From: Myxococcales bacterium
GTDB taxonomy: Bacteria > Myxococcota_A > Bradymonadia > Bradymonadales > Bradymonadaceae
Reading direction: 5' to 3'
Length of the DNA stretch: 41,681 nt
Assembly (NCBI GenBank): GCA_026988815.1
Contig: JALSKP010000703.1
Span: 1-41,681, forward strand
The position numbers and the translations under genes are program-made. The notes under the pieces were generated by a model. That model had not been told where the DNA came from. It saw only the letters and a program-made list of their open reading frames with translations, and did not search any database. Of this stretch, positions 15,434 to 23,577 are shown piece after piece. Numbering within the stretch: the stretch's first letter is position 1; each line of letters starts with the position of its first letter.

Positions 15434-16945
15434 ATGAAAGCAAGCTTCGCATCCCTCCTCGTGATCTTCGCGCTCTCCTGCACGCAGGAAACCGAGGGTT
15501 CCAAATCCTCAAGCACAGACGAAGAATCGAAAATAGAGACGAAAAAACAACAAGAACCCAAACGTATTCCACCCAAAAACGTCGTTTATGAAGAAGGACC
15601 TCTACCATCCTCAGACGCTGTTATCGGCCACGCCGGCGAGGTTAGCGTTAACGTGGGCGACTTTGAGTTTGCGTCGAAATTAGCCCTCGTTGTCGCAGGA
15701 AAAAAAGATCCCACCCTTCCCGCAGATCGTATGGCTCTACCCCATGTTCATTTTACGATGACCCAATCTTTGCTCTCTCGCCGGATGGCGAAAAAAAAGG
15801 CCCTTGAGCGAGGCCTCAAGGTCAGTCGGGAGGAAGCCATCGCTTGGATCGCAAAACAAAAGCAACTTGCCTACCTAACCGAAAAAGATGCGAAGGCGGA
15901 TGAGATTCTCAAACCTTATGCGATCACTTACGACCAATTGATCGATTTTGCGAGCTATGAGGTCTTTGTCGAAAAGTTCGTTGAGTCGGAACTAAAAGCC
16001 GTCGAAAAAGATGAAATCTGGAAAGCTTATGCCGCGGAAAAAAATCGAGTTAAGGCACTTGTGGCCTCAGCTCATAATATTCCTAAAGGATCTGAGATCG
16101 ATGCCTTCGTTGAAAAAAACGAAAAACGAATCGTAACTTATTTTGAGAAAAATAAGAAAAAATTCAGAAATCCAAAACGTGTTAAATTGGACATTTTACA
16201 ACTTAAACCCAAAGATAAAGACAGGAAAGAAGAAATACTGAAAAAGGCCAGCGAGGCCCTCCGAAAGGGCGAAAGATTGGAAGATATCGCCAAAAAATAT
16301 GACCTCATAAAAAAAGAAAATAGTAAGCTCATTTACCAGGAGAACGCCAAAGCCTTTAAATCTAAGTTGGGGAGCGTAGGGTGGGAAAAGAAAGGACCCA
16401 GAGGAAGCTATGCTTGGATGGTGCGTGGATTCACTCCTTCTTCAGAGGGCGAGTTAAACCGCTCAACCCGGCGAGAAATCGCTGCTAAATTACTTCGCAA
16501 AGAAACGATAAGTCCAGCGTTAGTCGAACGTATGGAACTCGCCAAAGTTCGCGTTCTGAAAAATATGACGGTCAAAAATGCAAAGAAAAAGGGTACGAAA
16601 CTAACGGTTTTGGGCCTTCGATGGAGAGTGAGTGAGTTTACGAATCGAGGCGTTATTAAAGAATTTGGACTTGTTGAGAATCTCGTTAAAGACGCATTTG
16701 AGCACGAGGTGGGGTTTATAGGAGGACCGCTCAAATCTAGAGAATACGCATATATTTATAAAATCCTCAAAAAAGAACATGCCAATCGCGCCCTCTTTGA
16801 TAAAAAGTACGATGAATTTCGGGTCGCTTACCTGAACGCCAAGCGAAGCCAAGTGATGCCGATTTTTATGTCTCAGTTCACCAATACCAATATTGATACC
16901 AAAGCCCTACGCATTAAATGGGGCGTCTTACAAAAGAAGTCTTAA
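15434..16945 (+). CDS. SurA/PpiD-like lipoprotein foldase (parvulin-type peptidyl-prolyl isomerase)
   Basis: A 503-residue lipoprotein with signal peptide MKASFASLLVIFALSC (Cys16, lipobox ALSC). A Lys/Glu/Ser-rich linker leads into a SurA-type chaperone body: the N-terminal hydrophobic dimer/chaperone helices (ALPHVHFTMTQSLLSRRMA, KKKALERGLKVSREEAIAW), then the parvulin-like core (YFEKNKKKFRNPKRVKLDILQL ... KKASEALRKGERLEDIAKKY), and a C-terminal helix. KFRxPKRVKLxxLxL is the typical parvulin domain entry. Catalytic parvulin residues cannot be confirmed by eye, and the isomerase core looks degenerate, so a chaperone-only role is possible. AAAGG precedes ATG 15434. It would assist the export of outer-membrane proteins. 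Confidence 0.8.
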   Translation: MKASFASLLVIFALSCTQETEGSKSSSTDEESKIETKKQQEPKRIPPKNVVYEEGPLPSSDAVIGHAGEVSVNVGDFEFASKLALVVAGKKDPTLPADRMALPHVHFTMTQSLLSRRMAKKKALERGLKVSREEAIAWIAKQKQLAYLTEKDAKADEILKPYAITYDQLIDFASYEVFVEKFVESELKAVEKDEIWKAYAAEKNRVKALVASAHNIPKGSEIDAFVEKNEKRIVTYFEKNKKKFRNPKRVKLDILQLKPKDKDRKEEILKKASEALRKGERLEDIAKKYDLIKKENSKLIYQENAKAFKSKLGSVGWEKKGPRGSYAWMVRGFTPSSEGELNRSTRREIAAKLLRKETISPALVERMELAKVRVLKNMTVKNAKKKGTKLTVLGLRWRVSEFTNRGVIKEFGLVENLVKDAFEHEVGFIGGPLKSREYAYIYKILKKEHANRALFDKKYDEFRVAYLNAKRSQVMPIFMSQFTNTNIDTKALRIKWGVLQKKS

Positions 16946-16952
16946 ACATCGA

Positions 16953-17605
16953 TTACTTTATTTTTTCTTCAATCTTTACCCCATGAATAATGACTTTTTG
17001 ATCTGATTCACTACGATTGTTGGTCGCACCAATCTGAACAACATCAAATTGAATAGGCTCTCTGATAAACAGCATCGTTTCCGGGGATAATTCCTGAATC
17101 GCATCTCTAATGAGAACCGGATCCAAAATTATCGTTCCTTTCATGCGGAGCACATCTACAAATGTTCCTTGGTTAAGAACGCGAAGGATACAATAAGAGC
17201 TCGCCTGTTCGAGATCGAAGGTGGCCAAAGAAAGCGCCGACTTCTCGTTATCGACACCAAATTTGAATTCCACTTCAATGATCGTCCTACGATCGAGCTC
17301 AACGAAAAAATCTGATCGAAAGCTAGAAAGACGGGCTTTGATCGTTTCATTGTTGTCGCGACCGGGAAGTTCGCCGCGATCTAAAATCAGTCGACCATCC
17401 GCCGCAATCCCGCTCCTGTCCCTTTTCCGTCGATTTCAACATCGTCGGTATCCTCGATATCGAGAAGCGTACTGAAGCCAAGCGTTTTTTTTACGGTTAC
17501 ACTGAAGGTCATTTTGACAACATCCCCTGTAGCAAATTTAAACCGAATTTTCCTAACCCCATCTTCAACACCACTCCATTTGCTCGGCCGAGTACTAAAT
17601 TCCAT
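16953..17605 (-). pseudogene. Frameshifted gene of unknown function (~217-residue ancestral product)
   Basis: From ATG 17605 (GAGAGAGG upstream; an alternative ATG at 17626 lacks an SD) the frame reads MEFSTRPSKWSGVEDGVRKI and continues to DGKGTGAG before it shifts. Skipping back one base at the GGG run (17409-17411) restores IAADGRLILDRGELPGRDNN, FRSDFFVELDRRTIIEVEFK and the C-terminal part to a stop at 16953. The restored protein is beta-rich and acidic. An intact homologue is expected to be ~217 residues. A further TAG interrupts the frame at 17669-17671, beyond which the same frame still reads coding-like (VSLYDQVPASLIGLNA), so the 5' end may also be damaged. I do not recognise the family. 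Confidence 0.7.
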
Positions 17606-18041
17606 GCCTCTCTCTGAGAGTTCCATTGAATTCGCGGGAGCATTAGGATGTGAATTTTGAATTTGACCCTATGCATTTAGACCAATCAGGCTGGCCGGTA
17701 CTTGATCGTAGAGGCTCACACGACAGTGACATAAGAAAAAAAACGTACCAAATAAAATAACGCTTACTTACACTCAAGTAGGGACCTTTTGAAGATAGGT
17801 TAATGTGATTTCTATTTAAACGATTTTCTTAAATTCACGATAAAAAACGAAAAAACCCCGCATAAGCGAGGCTTTTTCGGCGTTCCCATTTGAGGCGTCA
17901 CAAATTATGTGCGTGTCCACCACCCATATCATCCAAGAAAGTTCGGTTTTAGTCAAAGCTTTGAAAAAAATTGCTCAGAAGGTGCGTTGGAACGAAACAA
18001 TTGGCGCTCGCTTTGCGCTAGGTCGCCATATTTAAATCCGA
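17606..18041. other. Intergenic region holding a terminator and possible 5' remains of the 16953 gene
   Basis: The right part (17850-17871) contains the terminator of the 18042-20899 operon, called separately. The left part (17627-17720) may be decayed 5' coding sequence of the frameshifted gene. Between them an A/T-rich stretch (17720-17840) would hold its promoter. I see no other gene. Confidence 0.4.
17850..17871 (-). terminator. Intrinsic terminator of the DUF192/HEAT operon
   Basis: On the minus strand, CCTCGC and GCGGGG pair (one G-U) around TTAT and are followed by six T residues (A-run 17850-17855). It lies about 170 bases past the stop of the DUF192 gene and closes that leftward transcript. 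Confidence 0.7.
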
Positions 18042-18650
18042 TTACTTTTCGATATCTTGCCACGCCTCAACATGTGTGAGCGCCATGCGATCACCGGCAT
18101 GGATCCCTAACGCTTTGGCCTGACCGGCTAGGAGCTCAAGGACGTACTTTGCGGGCTTATCAACGCCCCTAGCCAGTTCTGTCTTGGGTTCCGCGTTTTC
18201 GACGATGCCTTGCACAATGCCCTTTTCATCGATGAACAACATATCGAGTGGAATAAGTGTATTTTTCATCCAAAAACTACGGACGCGAACATCGTCATAA
18301 ATGAAAAGCATGCCCCAATCCTTCTTCATGGATTTTCGGTACATTAAGCCACGTGTCATTTCCTTCACGGAGACGGCGAGTTCCAAACTGAAGGTCACCT
18401 TTCCTTTTTTCGTTTGAAGGATTGCTTTAGGTGTGGATTCTGAGCCTTCTCCTGTTATCGCAGGTGGGGTCACGCATTTGGCGGCAATGCATCTATAATA
18501 AGTGTCACATTGATCGTCAATTTTACACGCAAAGGATTTCGCCTCTTCTGTAACGCTTTTACTCGGCGTTTCATTTGTCGAATTTTTTTCGGCCTTGGGA
18601 CTCTGGCAAGCGCATAAGAAGAGCGCCGCGAGGGCGAAGCGGTAACTCAT
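18042..18650 (-). CDS. DUF192-family lipoprotein
   Basis: A 202-residue lipoprotein with signal peptide MSYRFALAALFLCAC and lipobox ending at the CAC Cys. A short linker has two Cys pairs (CKIDDQCDTYYRC ... AAKC), suggesting disulfides. The DUF192 domain begins at about residue 78: FSLELAVSVKEMTRGLMYRK, KKDWGMLFIYDD, FWMKNTLIPLDMLFID, YVLELLAGQAKALGIHAGDR. The WMKNTLIPLDMLFID block is diagnostic. The function of DUF192 is unknown. The ATG overlaps the stop of the HEAT gene upstream (ATGA), so the two are translationally coupled and likely act together at the envelope. Confidence 0.93.
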   Translation of the reverse strand: MSYRFALAALFLCACQSPKAEKNSTNETPSKSVTEEAKSFACKIDDQCDTYYRCIAAKCVTPPAITGEGSESTPKAILQTKKGKVTFSLELAVSVKEMTRGLMYRKSMKKDWGMLFIYDDVRVRSFWMKNTLIPLDMLFIDEKGIVQGIVENAEPKTELARGVDKPAKYVLELLAGQAKALGIHAGDRMALTHVEAWQDIEK

Positions 18651-20899
18651 ATAAGCTTGAGGCTTTTAAGAAGGGCCTTTTTCACATCGCTATCTTTTTC
18701 GATTTTGGCGCGATTCTCAATCCCTTTCTTAGAACTTTTATCCTTAAGTTCGACAAGGGTTTTAATGGTCGTCAGACGTACGCGACGATTGGTATCGTCA
18801 AGCATATTTACCAGCAATTCTGTTGCGGCTGGATGTTTTGTCGCACCCAATGCCCGAATCGCGGCGAGCTGCAAAGGCTCGTGATCATCGTTAAGACGAA
18901 GCGCGATCGAGGTCACGGCCGACTCATCTTTAAAGGTACCCAGTTGTATAATCGCAGCTTCTTGAACAAATTTGGACGAGTCCGAAACGCGTCCAGAAAG
19001 CAGTGAGATTACATCGCGGACGCCACGTTTATCCTCTCTGGAGATTAAATTTCCGAGTGCCGTAAGGACAGCGGCACGTACGCCTTCATCTGATGAGGAG
19101 GCCAACGCTTTTATTTTATCCCATGCGAAGGTTTCGCCCCGTCGGCCCAAAGATGAAATTGCACCCGCTTGAACGGCGGGCGTTGTATCACCCAACATTT
19201 TTGTCAGTTCGTCCGTGAGAACGCCTTCCTTTAGAAAACCGATTGCATAGGCGACGTCGGCTCGTACGTTATTGTCGCGGTCTTTTAACATGCCTTTGAG
19301 GGCTTTTTCTGCATCTTTGTTCGCGTATCGACCGATTGCTCGCGCACTCGCGCCACGGATTCCAGAATCGGAATTTTTCAGACCCGTTTTGAGAACGGCA
19401 AATATTTTAGAACTCTTTCCTTCTTTGGACGCTTTTTCTCCAAGTGCGAGATAGGCCAAACGTTGGATGAATTTGTTCGAAGATTTTGTTTGTTCTGAAA
19501 TTATTTTTGAGTTTTGGGCGGTCATGATCGCATAGCCTGCATTATCGGTTTTGCGTGGATAGGATTTTGAAAGCTTGGCTATTGCAGGCAGGGACTCGGT
19601 TTTCTTCAAGGAAGATAACTGATTTAGCGCTTCTAATTGTCGTTTTACTTTTCTATTGGTGAGTAGTTTTTCCAAAGAAATTCTAGCCGATCCTAGCTTC
19701 ATAGCGCCGAGTTTTACGATAGCATCAAGAGCAATATCGTTGTTGGCGTTGTTGGAGAGGTAGGTAAGACCGACGACTTTGTTTTCTTTTTTCTTATTGG
19801 AAAGAAGACCAGCAATTTTCAGTTTGGTATCTGAATTTACTTTTTTATCGGTTAAGGCTTTAATAAGAGTCGGGTTTTCGTTCAATGCACTCAGCGCATC
19901 GGTTGCCGCAAAGGCGATTTTTTTCGTTTTGCTGCTCAGCTTAGTATTTAGAATCGCGATACTATCGGGTGAGGATTTTGATTTTCCTAACACACCCATC
20001 GCCTTGATCGCTTGGGCCTGGGTGCCTTTATTGATAAGATAGTAGGTTTTTTGAATGCTATATTTTTTATTTTTTGCGAGGCTTAAAAAATCAGCAGCTT
20101 GAAGCACAATTTTTGGATTTTTATCACTTTTCATGACACCCAAAACCGCATTTAAGACTTTGTCTTGGTTACGTTTTTTTTCTAGAACCTTCATCGCCGT
20201 TTTTCGAATCGAGGCGCTATTATGTTTTAGGAGAGGGAGCAGCTTTTCGACAAAGGGAAGACCTAAAGTCGGAAGAAGTTTTGCCACAGTACCGACCGTA
20301 TAGGGATCTGGGGAGTTGAGATATCCATAAACCTGTTTTCTGAGGGTGGGATCTTTGGTTGACCAAGACTTGATGATCTCATGACTGGACGCGATTTTCC
20401 CGTCAGGCAATTGAACCTGGATGGAATTACTTTTGATATTTGGAAGGACCTTCCAAAGCGGCATTATCAGGGTGTATGCGGAAAAGGGAACATCCTTACG
20501 TTTTAACAACGCGCTCGTATACCCGGGAAAGGAGACGCCACTGACGCCCATTTCTGTCAGCGTATACACTGTTTCTGCGATGATAATGACGGCATAGGGC
20601 ATTTTCGCGGCTGAAATTTTGATAGAAACGCGCGCATTGGAGGGACTGGATCCCGAAACTGAGATCGTTGAACTGCCGTAGGTTGATCGCTTTGCTTTTT
20701 TCAGCGCGTTGAAGGCAGTGATGATCGTACTTTTGGACGCATTTCCTTTGAGGGAAGCGTTAGGTTTGGGAACAAGGACCCAATCGGTTTTCGAGCCAAT
20801 TTCTACTTTCTGGTAGCTAAATAGAACGTTTCCAGCATCGGCATACAACGAGGTTGTCGCGAAGAAAACGAAAATGAAGGGGAGAATATATTTAGACAT
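18647..20899 (-). CDS. Secreted HEAT-repeat protein
   Basis: A 750-residue exported protein. Residues 1-19 (MSKYILPFIFVFFATTSLYA) are a Sec signal peptide; ATG 20899 follows GAGGTG, and the GTG two codons upstream is less likely. The body, from about residue 190 to 745, is a solenoid of HEAT-type helical pairs ~31 residues apart; the last third is the cleanest (for example NSDSGIRGASARAIGRYANK, DRDNNVRADVAYAIGFLKEG, DTTPAVQAGAISSLGRRGET, SSDEGVRAAVLTALGNLIS, DTNRRVRLTTIKTLVELKD). The N-terminal 190 residues are a distinct beta-rich domain. HEAT solenoids are protein scaffolds; a periplasmic one paired with a DUF192 lipoprotein suggests an envelope complex of unknown job. It overlaps the downstream gene by 4 bp. 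Confidence 0.88.
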   Translation of the reverse strand: MSKYILPFIFVFFATTSLYADAGNVLFSYQKVEIGSKTDWVLVPKPNASLKGNASKSTIITAFNALKKAKRSTYGSSTISVSGSSPSNARVSIKISAAKMPYAVIIIAETVYTLTEMGVSGVSFPGYTSALLKRKDVPFSAYTLIMPLWKVLPNIKSNSIQVQLPDGKIASSHEIIKSWSTKDPTLRKQVYGYLNSPDPYTVGTVAKLLPTLGLPFVEKLLPLLKHNSASIRKTAMKVLEKKRNQDKVLNAVLGVMKSDKNPKIVLQAADFLSLAKNKKYSIQKTYYLINKGTQAQAIKAMGVLGKSKSSPDSIAILNTKLSSKTKKIAFAATDALSALNENPTLIKALTDKKVNSDTKLKIAGLLSNKKKENKVVGLTYLSNNANNDIALDAIVKLGAMKLGSARISLEKLLTNRKVKRQLEALNQLSSLKKTESLPAIAKLSKSYPRKTDNAGYAIMTAQNSKIISEQTKSSNKFIQRLAYLALGEKASKEGKSSKIFAVLKTGLKNSDSGIRGASARAIGRYANKDAEKALKGMLKDRDNNVRADVAYAIGFLKEGVLTDELTKMLGDTTPAVQAGAISSLGRRGETFAWDKIKALASSSDEGVRAAVLTALGNLISREDKRGVRDVISLLSGRVSDSSKFVQEAAIIQLGTFKDESAVTSIALRLNDDHEPLQLAAIRALGATKHPAATELLVNMLDDTNRRVRLTTIKTLVELKDKSSKKGIENRAKIEKDSDVKKALLKSLKLI

Positions 20900-20965
20900 G
20901 ATCACCTCGATTTGGATCTATGTTTATAACAGGTTTATTCAAGATCCCATTCCTGGAAGGGAGCT

Positions 20966-20990
20966 AAAAAAAATCCCGCCAATTTGCGGG
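20966..20990 (-). terminator. Intrinsic terminator of the zinc-ribbon gene
   Basis: On the minus strand, CCCGC and GCGGG pair around a 6-base loop and are followed by eight T residues after one A (A-run 20966-20973). It lies about 48 bases past the stop of the 21038 gene. Confidence 0.72.
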
Positions 20991-21037
20991 GTAAAAATAG
21001 GGTGTAACTTCATAAAATCATATGAAATCAAGCGTGT

Positions 21038-21244
21038 TTAAAACTCAAGAACACCAGCTCTTGCACCGCTAATTGCGACAAGGGTATTGCATTTGCCATC
21101 CTGGCATAGCCAGAACATACCGCTTGCGCCTTTGTCTCTTAGGATTTTTGAAACGACCATGTCTGTTTCACATTCGGGACACAACTTTTTGTTGCGTGCA
21201 CCTTTTTTATTTGAAGCGATTTTTGCTGGTTTTTTAGTTGCCAT
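21038..21244 (-). CDS. Small zinc-ribbon protein of unknown function
   Basis: A 68-residue protein with a basic N-terminus (MATKKPAKIASNKKGARNKK) and a four-Cys zinc-ribbon: CPEC, then about 23 residues, then CQDGKC. The spacing CxxC/CxxxxC is typical of ribbon domains in RNA-polymerase- or topoisomerase-associated proteins. The basic tail suits nucleic-acid binding, but this is inference. The GAGGTG SD lies upstream of the ATG. It has its own terminator and is divergent from the promoter at 21358. Confidence 0.85.
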   Translation of the reverse strand: MATKKPAKIASNKKGARNKKLCPECETDMVVSKILRDKGASGMFWLCQDGKCNTLVAISGARAGVLEF

Positions 21245-21357
21245 TCTTCACCTCGAACGTTGGCTTTTAAGTAAATAATGTTGGAGACTCGCTCCAAGGC
21301 CGACATGGGTACCCTAAGTAGATTCAATAGTCAATTATCCTATTGAGTAAGAGATTT

Positions 21358-21386
21358 TTGACACCAAGAATTTAAATCATTACAGT
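21358..21386 (+). promoter_or_regulatory. Putative sigma-70-type promoter for the 21421 transcript
   Basis: TTGACA (21358-21363) is a perfect -35 box, followed after 17 bases by TACAGT (21381-21386), a four-of-six match to TATAAT. A start about 8 bases later would give a short leader before the GGAGA ribosome binding site and ATG 21421. Confidence 0.55.
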
Positions 21387-21420
21387 CATTCCACCTTACA
21401 GACCACCGGAGATAAGAACT

Positions 21421-21603
21421 ATGAGCAAGAGTAACACTACGTTGAACACAGAAGATATCCGTTTTGAACACGAAGTTTTGGAAATTCGCCTCGGACAATT
21501 AGATAAACATCTTTCCCTTTCTCCAGAAGAAAAATACGAAAAACAAGTGATCAAGAAACGTAAACTTGCCCTCAAAGACCAACTTAACCAAAACCCCTCA
21601 TAA
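21421..21603 (+). CDS. DUF465/YdcH-like small helical protein
   Basis: A 60-residue, all-helical, highly charged protein with heptad-like spacing: FEHEVLEIRLGQLDKHL, then SLSPEEKYEKQVIKKRKLAL and KDQLNQ. The R-L-x-x-L-D-x-x-L ... KKRKLALKDQL ending is the DUF465 (YdcH) pattern (LKKxKLxLKDxI), though shorter at the N-terminus. The family is of unknown function and forms helical hairpins. GGAGATAAG precedes the ATG. It is followed 63 bases later by the tail-anchored protein gene. Confidence 0.72.
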   Translation: MSKSNTTLNTEDIRFEHEVLEIRLGQLDKHLSLSPEEKYEKQVIKKRKLALKDQLNQNPS

Positions 21604-21666
21604 TTTGAGCTAGGCACCTGCCTAAATTCTGGTTAAAACGCACCAACCCGACCTTAGGTTCAAGAA

Positions 21667-22125
21667 TTGAGCGATCTTACTCACCACTCCAAACTACATA
21701 TCCCTGACGATTGCACAGATCCGATTGGTGAAATTGAAATTTTCTTAAGGGTGAATGGATACACCATCACCGTTGATGGTGATGGACTCGTTGCACAACG
21801 AGGAGAGAAAGGTAGGGGATTTTGGACCAGCGATCTCACGATTTTGCCAACAACCCTGGAAGCGCAAAAATCTGATCAATACGTCGATATCAACTACACC
21901 GTCGATACAAGCGGGCAAATTTTAAATCAGATTGAAAAGCAACTTTGGAAACGCGAAGCTCTTGCTATTCAGACCTTTCTTGAAGGCGGTCCGATTGAGA
22001 ATTTTAAAGAATCTCAACGCCTTATGGCCGATGATATTCGTGCGCGATTTATGAAACGGGGATTTTATCTCTCTGTCGCTTTGGCTTTTATTCTGTTCAT
22101 TGTCGGATTCCTTATTCTGAAATGA
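21667..22125 (+). CDS. Tail-anchored protein of unknown function
   Basis: A 152-residue protein with a soluble N-terminal part and a single C-terminal TM helix (about 130-152, FYLSVALAFILFIVGFLILK). It starts at TTG 21667 (MSDLTHHSKLHIPDDC); an AGG about 9 bases upstream is a weak ribosome binding site. The middle has EIEIFLRVNGYTITVDGDGL and QIEKQLWKREALAIQTF. It is coupled to the next gene, whose ATG overlaps its stop (ATGA). Together with the FHA protein, which also has a C-terminal TM helix, it may form a membrane-bound pair. No family recognised. Confidence 0.68.
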   Translation: MSDLTHHSKLHIPDDCTDPIGEIEIFLRVNGYTITVDGDGLVAQRGEKGRGFWTSDLTILPTTLEAQKSDQYVDINYTVDTSGQILNQIEKQLWKREALAIQTFLEGGPIENFKESQRLMADDIRARFMKRGFYLSVALAFILFIVGFLILK

Positions 22126-23009
22126 AAAAAAAGCACATCCTAGAAATTGTAAAGGGATCTACTTCTTACTCCGTAGAAATAAGCCTCAATAAAGGTATTA
22201 TCGGGCGAGGACCTAAATCCGATATTCGTATTCCCTTTTCGACGATCAGCAGCTCCCATTTGGAATTTCAAAAACGAGCTGAAGGTTTCTTTTTTCGCGA
22301 TCTGGGCAGCACCAACGGAACATTTTTAGGAGGACAAAAAATCGTCCCCTTGGAATGGATAAAAATTGATCATGAAATAACCCTCAATATCGTTGATACG
22401 GTGTTGATCTTTCGGAGCGAATTTAATGAGGTCGCCCATTTCACAATGGTCCAATCGGGAACCCTTGCCCGCAAACTTCTCATGGATACTGTCGATGACG
22501 GAAGCGACGCATTCTTGGAAGCGGTATCTGGACCTAATAAAGGCGTCCGATTGGTGTTACATGATGGCATTGAACAAACGGAGTTGGGCGGCGCCACTGG
22601 CGACTTTTCTTTTCCTCCAATGACGCCCGCGGTTGTGGCGACCATTATTCGAGAAGGGGAGGGGTTTTCAATCCTGCCTGTTGATACAATCTTCATCGAT
22701 GCCTTTCCTACGCGCGTAAAAAGCAAACTCAGTCACGGTGATCGCATTGAGATGGGGAAAATCACCTTTCTTTTCCAAGATCCCCTTGAGGCCTATTTTA
22801 AGGAGCTTGCAAACGAAGGCGAAAAAAAGGAAGTGATCGCGCAATCTGAACCGATTGTTGGCGAAATTGATCTTGAGAAAGAAGCGCCAAAAAGTCGAGT
22901 GATGGGTGGACCCAAAGCTAAAAAGAAAAAAGATTTCTTTCTTATTTTTGTTGTTTTGGTGGTGGTCGGTGTCGCGATAGTCGTCGTTGGCGCCGTTCTA
23001 TCGCTTTAG
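22122..23009 (+). CDS. FHA-domain protein with C-terminal membrane anchor
   Basis: A 295-residue protein. The N-terminal FHA domain (about 1-95) carries the phosphothreonine-binding signature: GRG (28-30), SSSHLEF (43-49) and STNGT (63-67) in order. A second, degenerate FHA-like unit (about 125-225: FLEAVSGPNKGVRLVLHDG ... LSHGDRIEMGKITFLFQDP) lacks the clear GR/H/NG triad. A Lys-rich stretch (GGPKAKKKKDFF) precedes a C-terminal TM helix (about 273-295), so the FHA domains face the cytoplasm. FHA domains read Thr phosphorylation, and two Ser/Thr kinases lie downstream in the window (but not next to it). The kinase that marks its ligand is unknown. Confidence 0.88.
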   Translation: MKKKHILEIVKGSTSYSVEISLNKGIIGRGPKSDIRIPFSTISSSHLEFQKRAEGFFFRDLGSTNGTFLGGQKIVPLEWIKIDHEITLNIVDTVLIFRSEFNEVAHFTMVQSGTLARKLLMDTVDDGSDAFLEAVSGPNKGVRLVLHDGIEQTELGGATGDFSFPPMTPAVVATIIREGEGFSILPVDTIFIDAFPTRVKSKLSHGDRIEMGKITFLFQDPLEAYFKELANEGEKKEVIAQSEPIVGEIDLEKEAPKSRVMGGPKAKKKKDFFLIFVVLVVVGVAIVVVGAVLSL

Positions 23010-23010
23010 G

Positions 23011-23568
23011 TTAGATTTCGGTAATCTGGGCGACTTTTGCGTCGAGGTAGGCATCAATTTTCTTCGAATACTCCTCCGTTAAGCCGTTAATTTTTTCGTA
23101 GGCTTTGTGCTCATCGTCCTCAGAAATATCACCCTCTTTCTGGAGCTCCTTAATCATATCATTGGCATCACGACGCGAGTTTCTGAGCGAAATCTTGTGA
23201 TCCTCGCCGTGTCGCCTCGCTTGTTTTCCAAGTTCGATACGTCTTTCGCCCGTCAGTGAAGGGATGGGCACACGAATAAGGGTTCCATCATTGGATGGAT
23301 TGAGTCCCAATTGGGAGGACGAAATCGCGCGTTCAATATCGTTAATAATCGTCGATTCCCAGGGCTGTATCGTTATCATCCGAGGGTCGGGAGCACGCAA
23401 AGTTGCAACCTGACTTAATGGACTCATATTTCCATAATAGTCGATTCGAACATCATCAAGCATGGAAATATTTGCTCTACCTGTTCGGATTTTTGCAAGC
23501 TCTTTGCGCAGCCCTTGAATGGTCTTATCAAAGGACTCCCTGAGTTCGTTCACTACGTCATTCATCAT
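23011..23568 (-). CDS. frr: Ribosome recycling factor
   Basis: A 185-residue Frr protein, which with EF-G splits post-termination ribosomes. Family features are the opening helix (ESFDKTIQGLRKELAKIRTGRAN), the DDVRIDYYGNMSPLSQVATL hinge region, PWESTIINDIERAI, RVPIPSLTGERRIELGKQA, and the C-terminal helix (EYSKKIDAYLDAKVAQITEI). AGGAG precedes the first ATG. It is normally next to pyrH/tsf, but here it sits 9 bp after an M42 peptidase gene in the same direction. The stop lies one base from the convergent FHA gene. Confidence 0.97.
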   Translation of the reverse strand: MMNDVVNELRESFDKTIQGLRKELAKIRTGRANISMLDDVRIDYYGNMSPLSQVATLRAPDPRMITIQPWESTIINDIERAISSSQLGLNPSNDGTLIRVPIPSLTGERRIELGKQARRHGEDHKISLRNSRRDANDMIKELQKEGDISEDDEHKAYEKINGLTEEYSKKIDAYLDAKVAQITEI

Positions 23569-23577
23569 ACAATTCTC

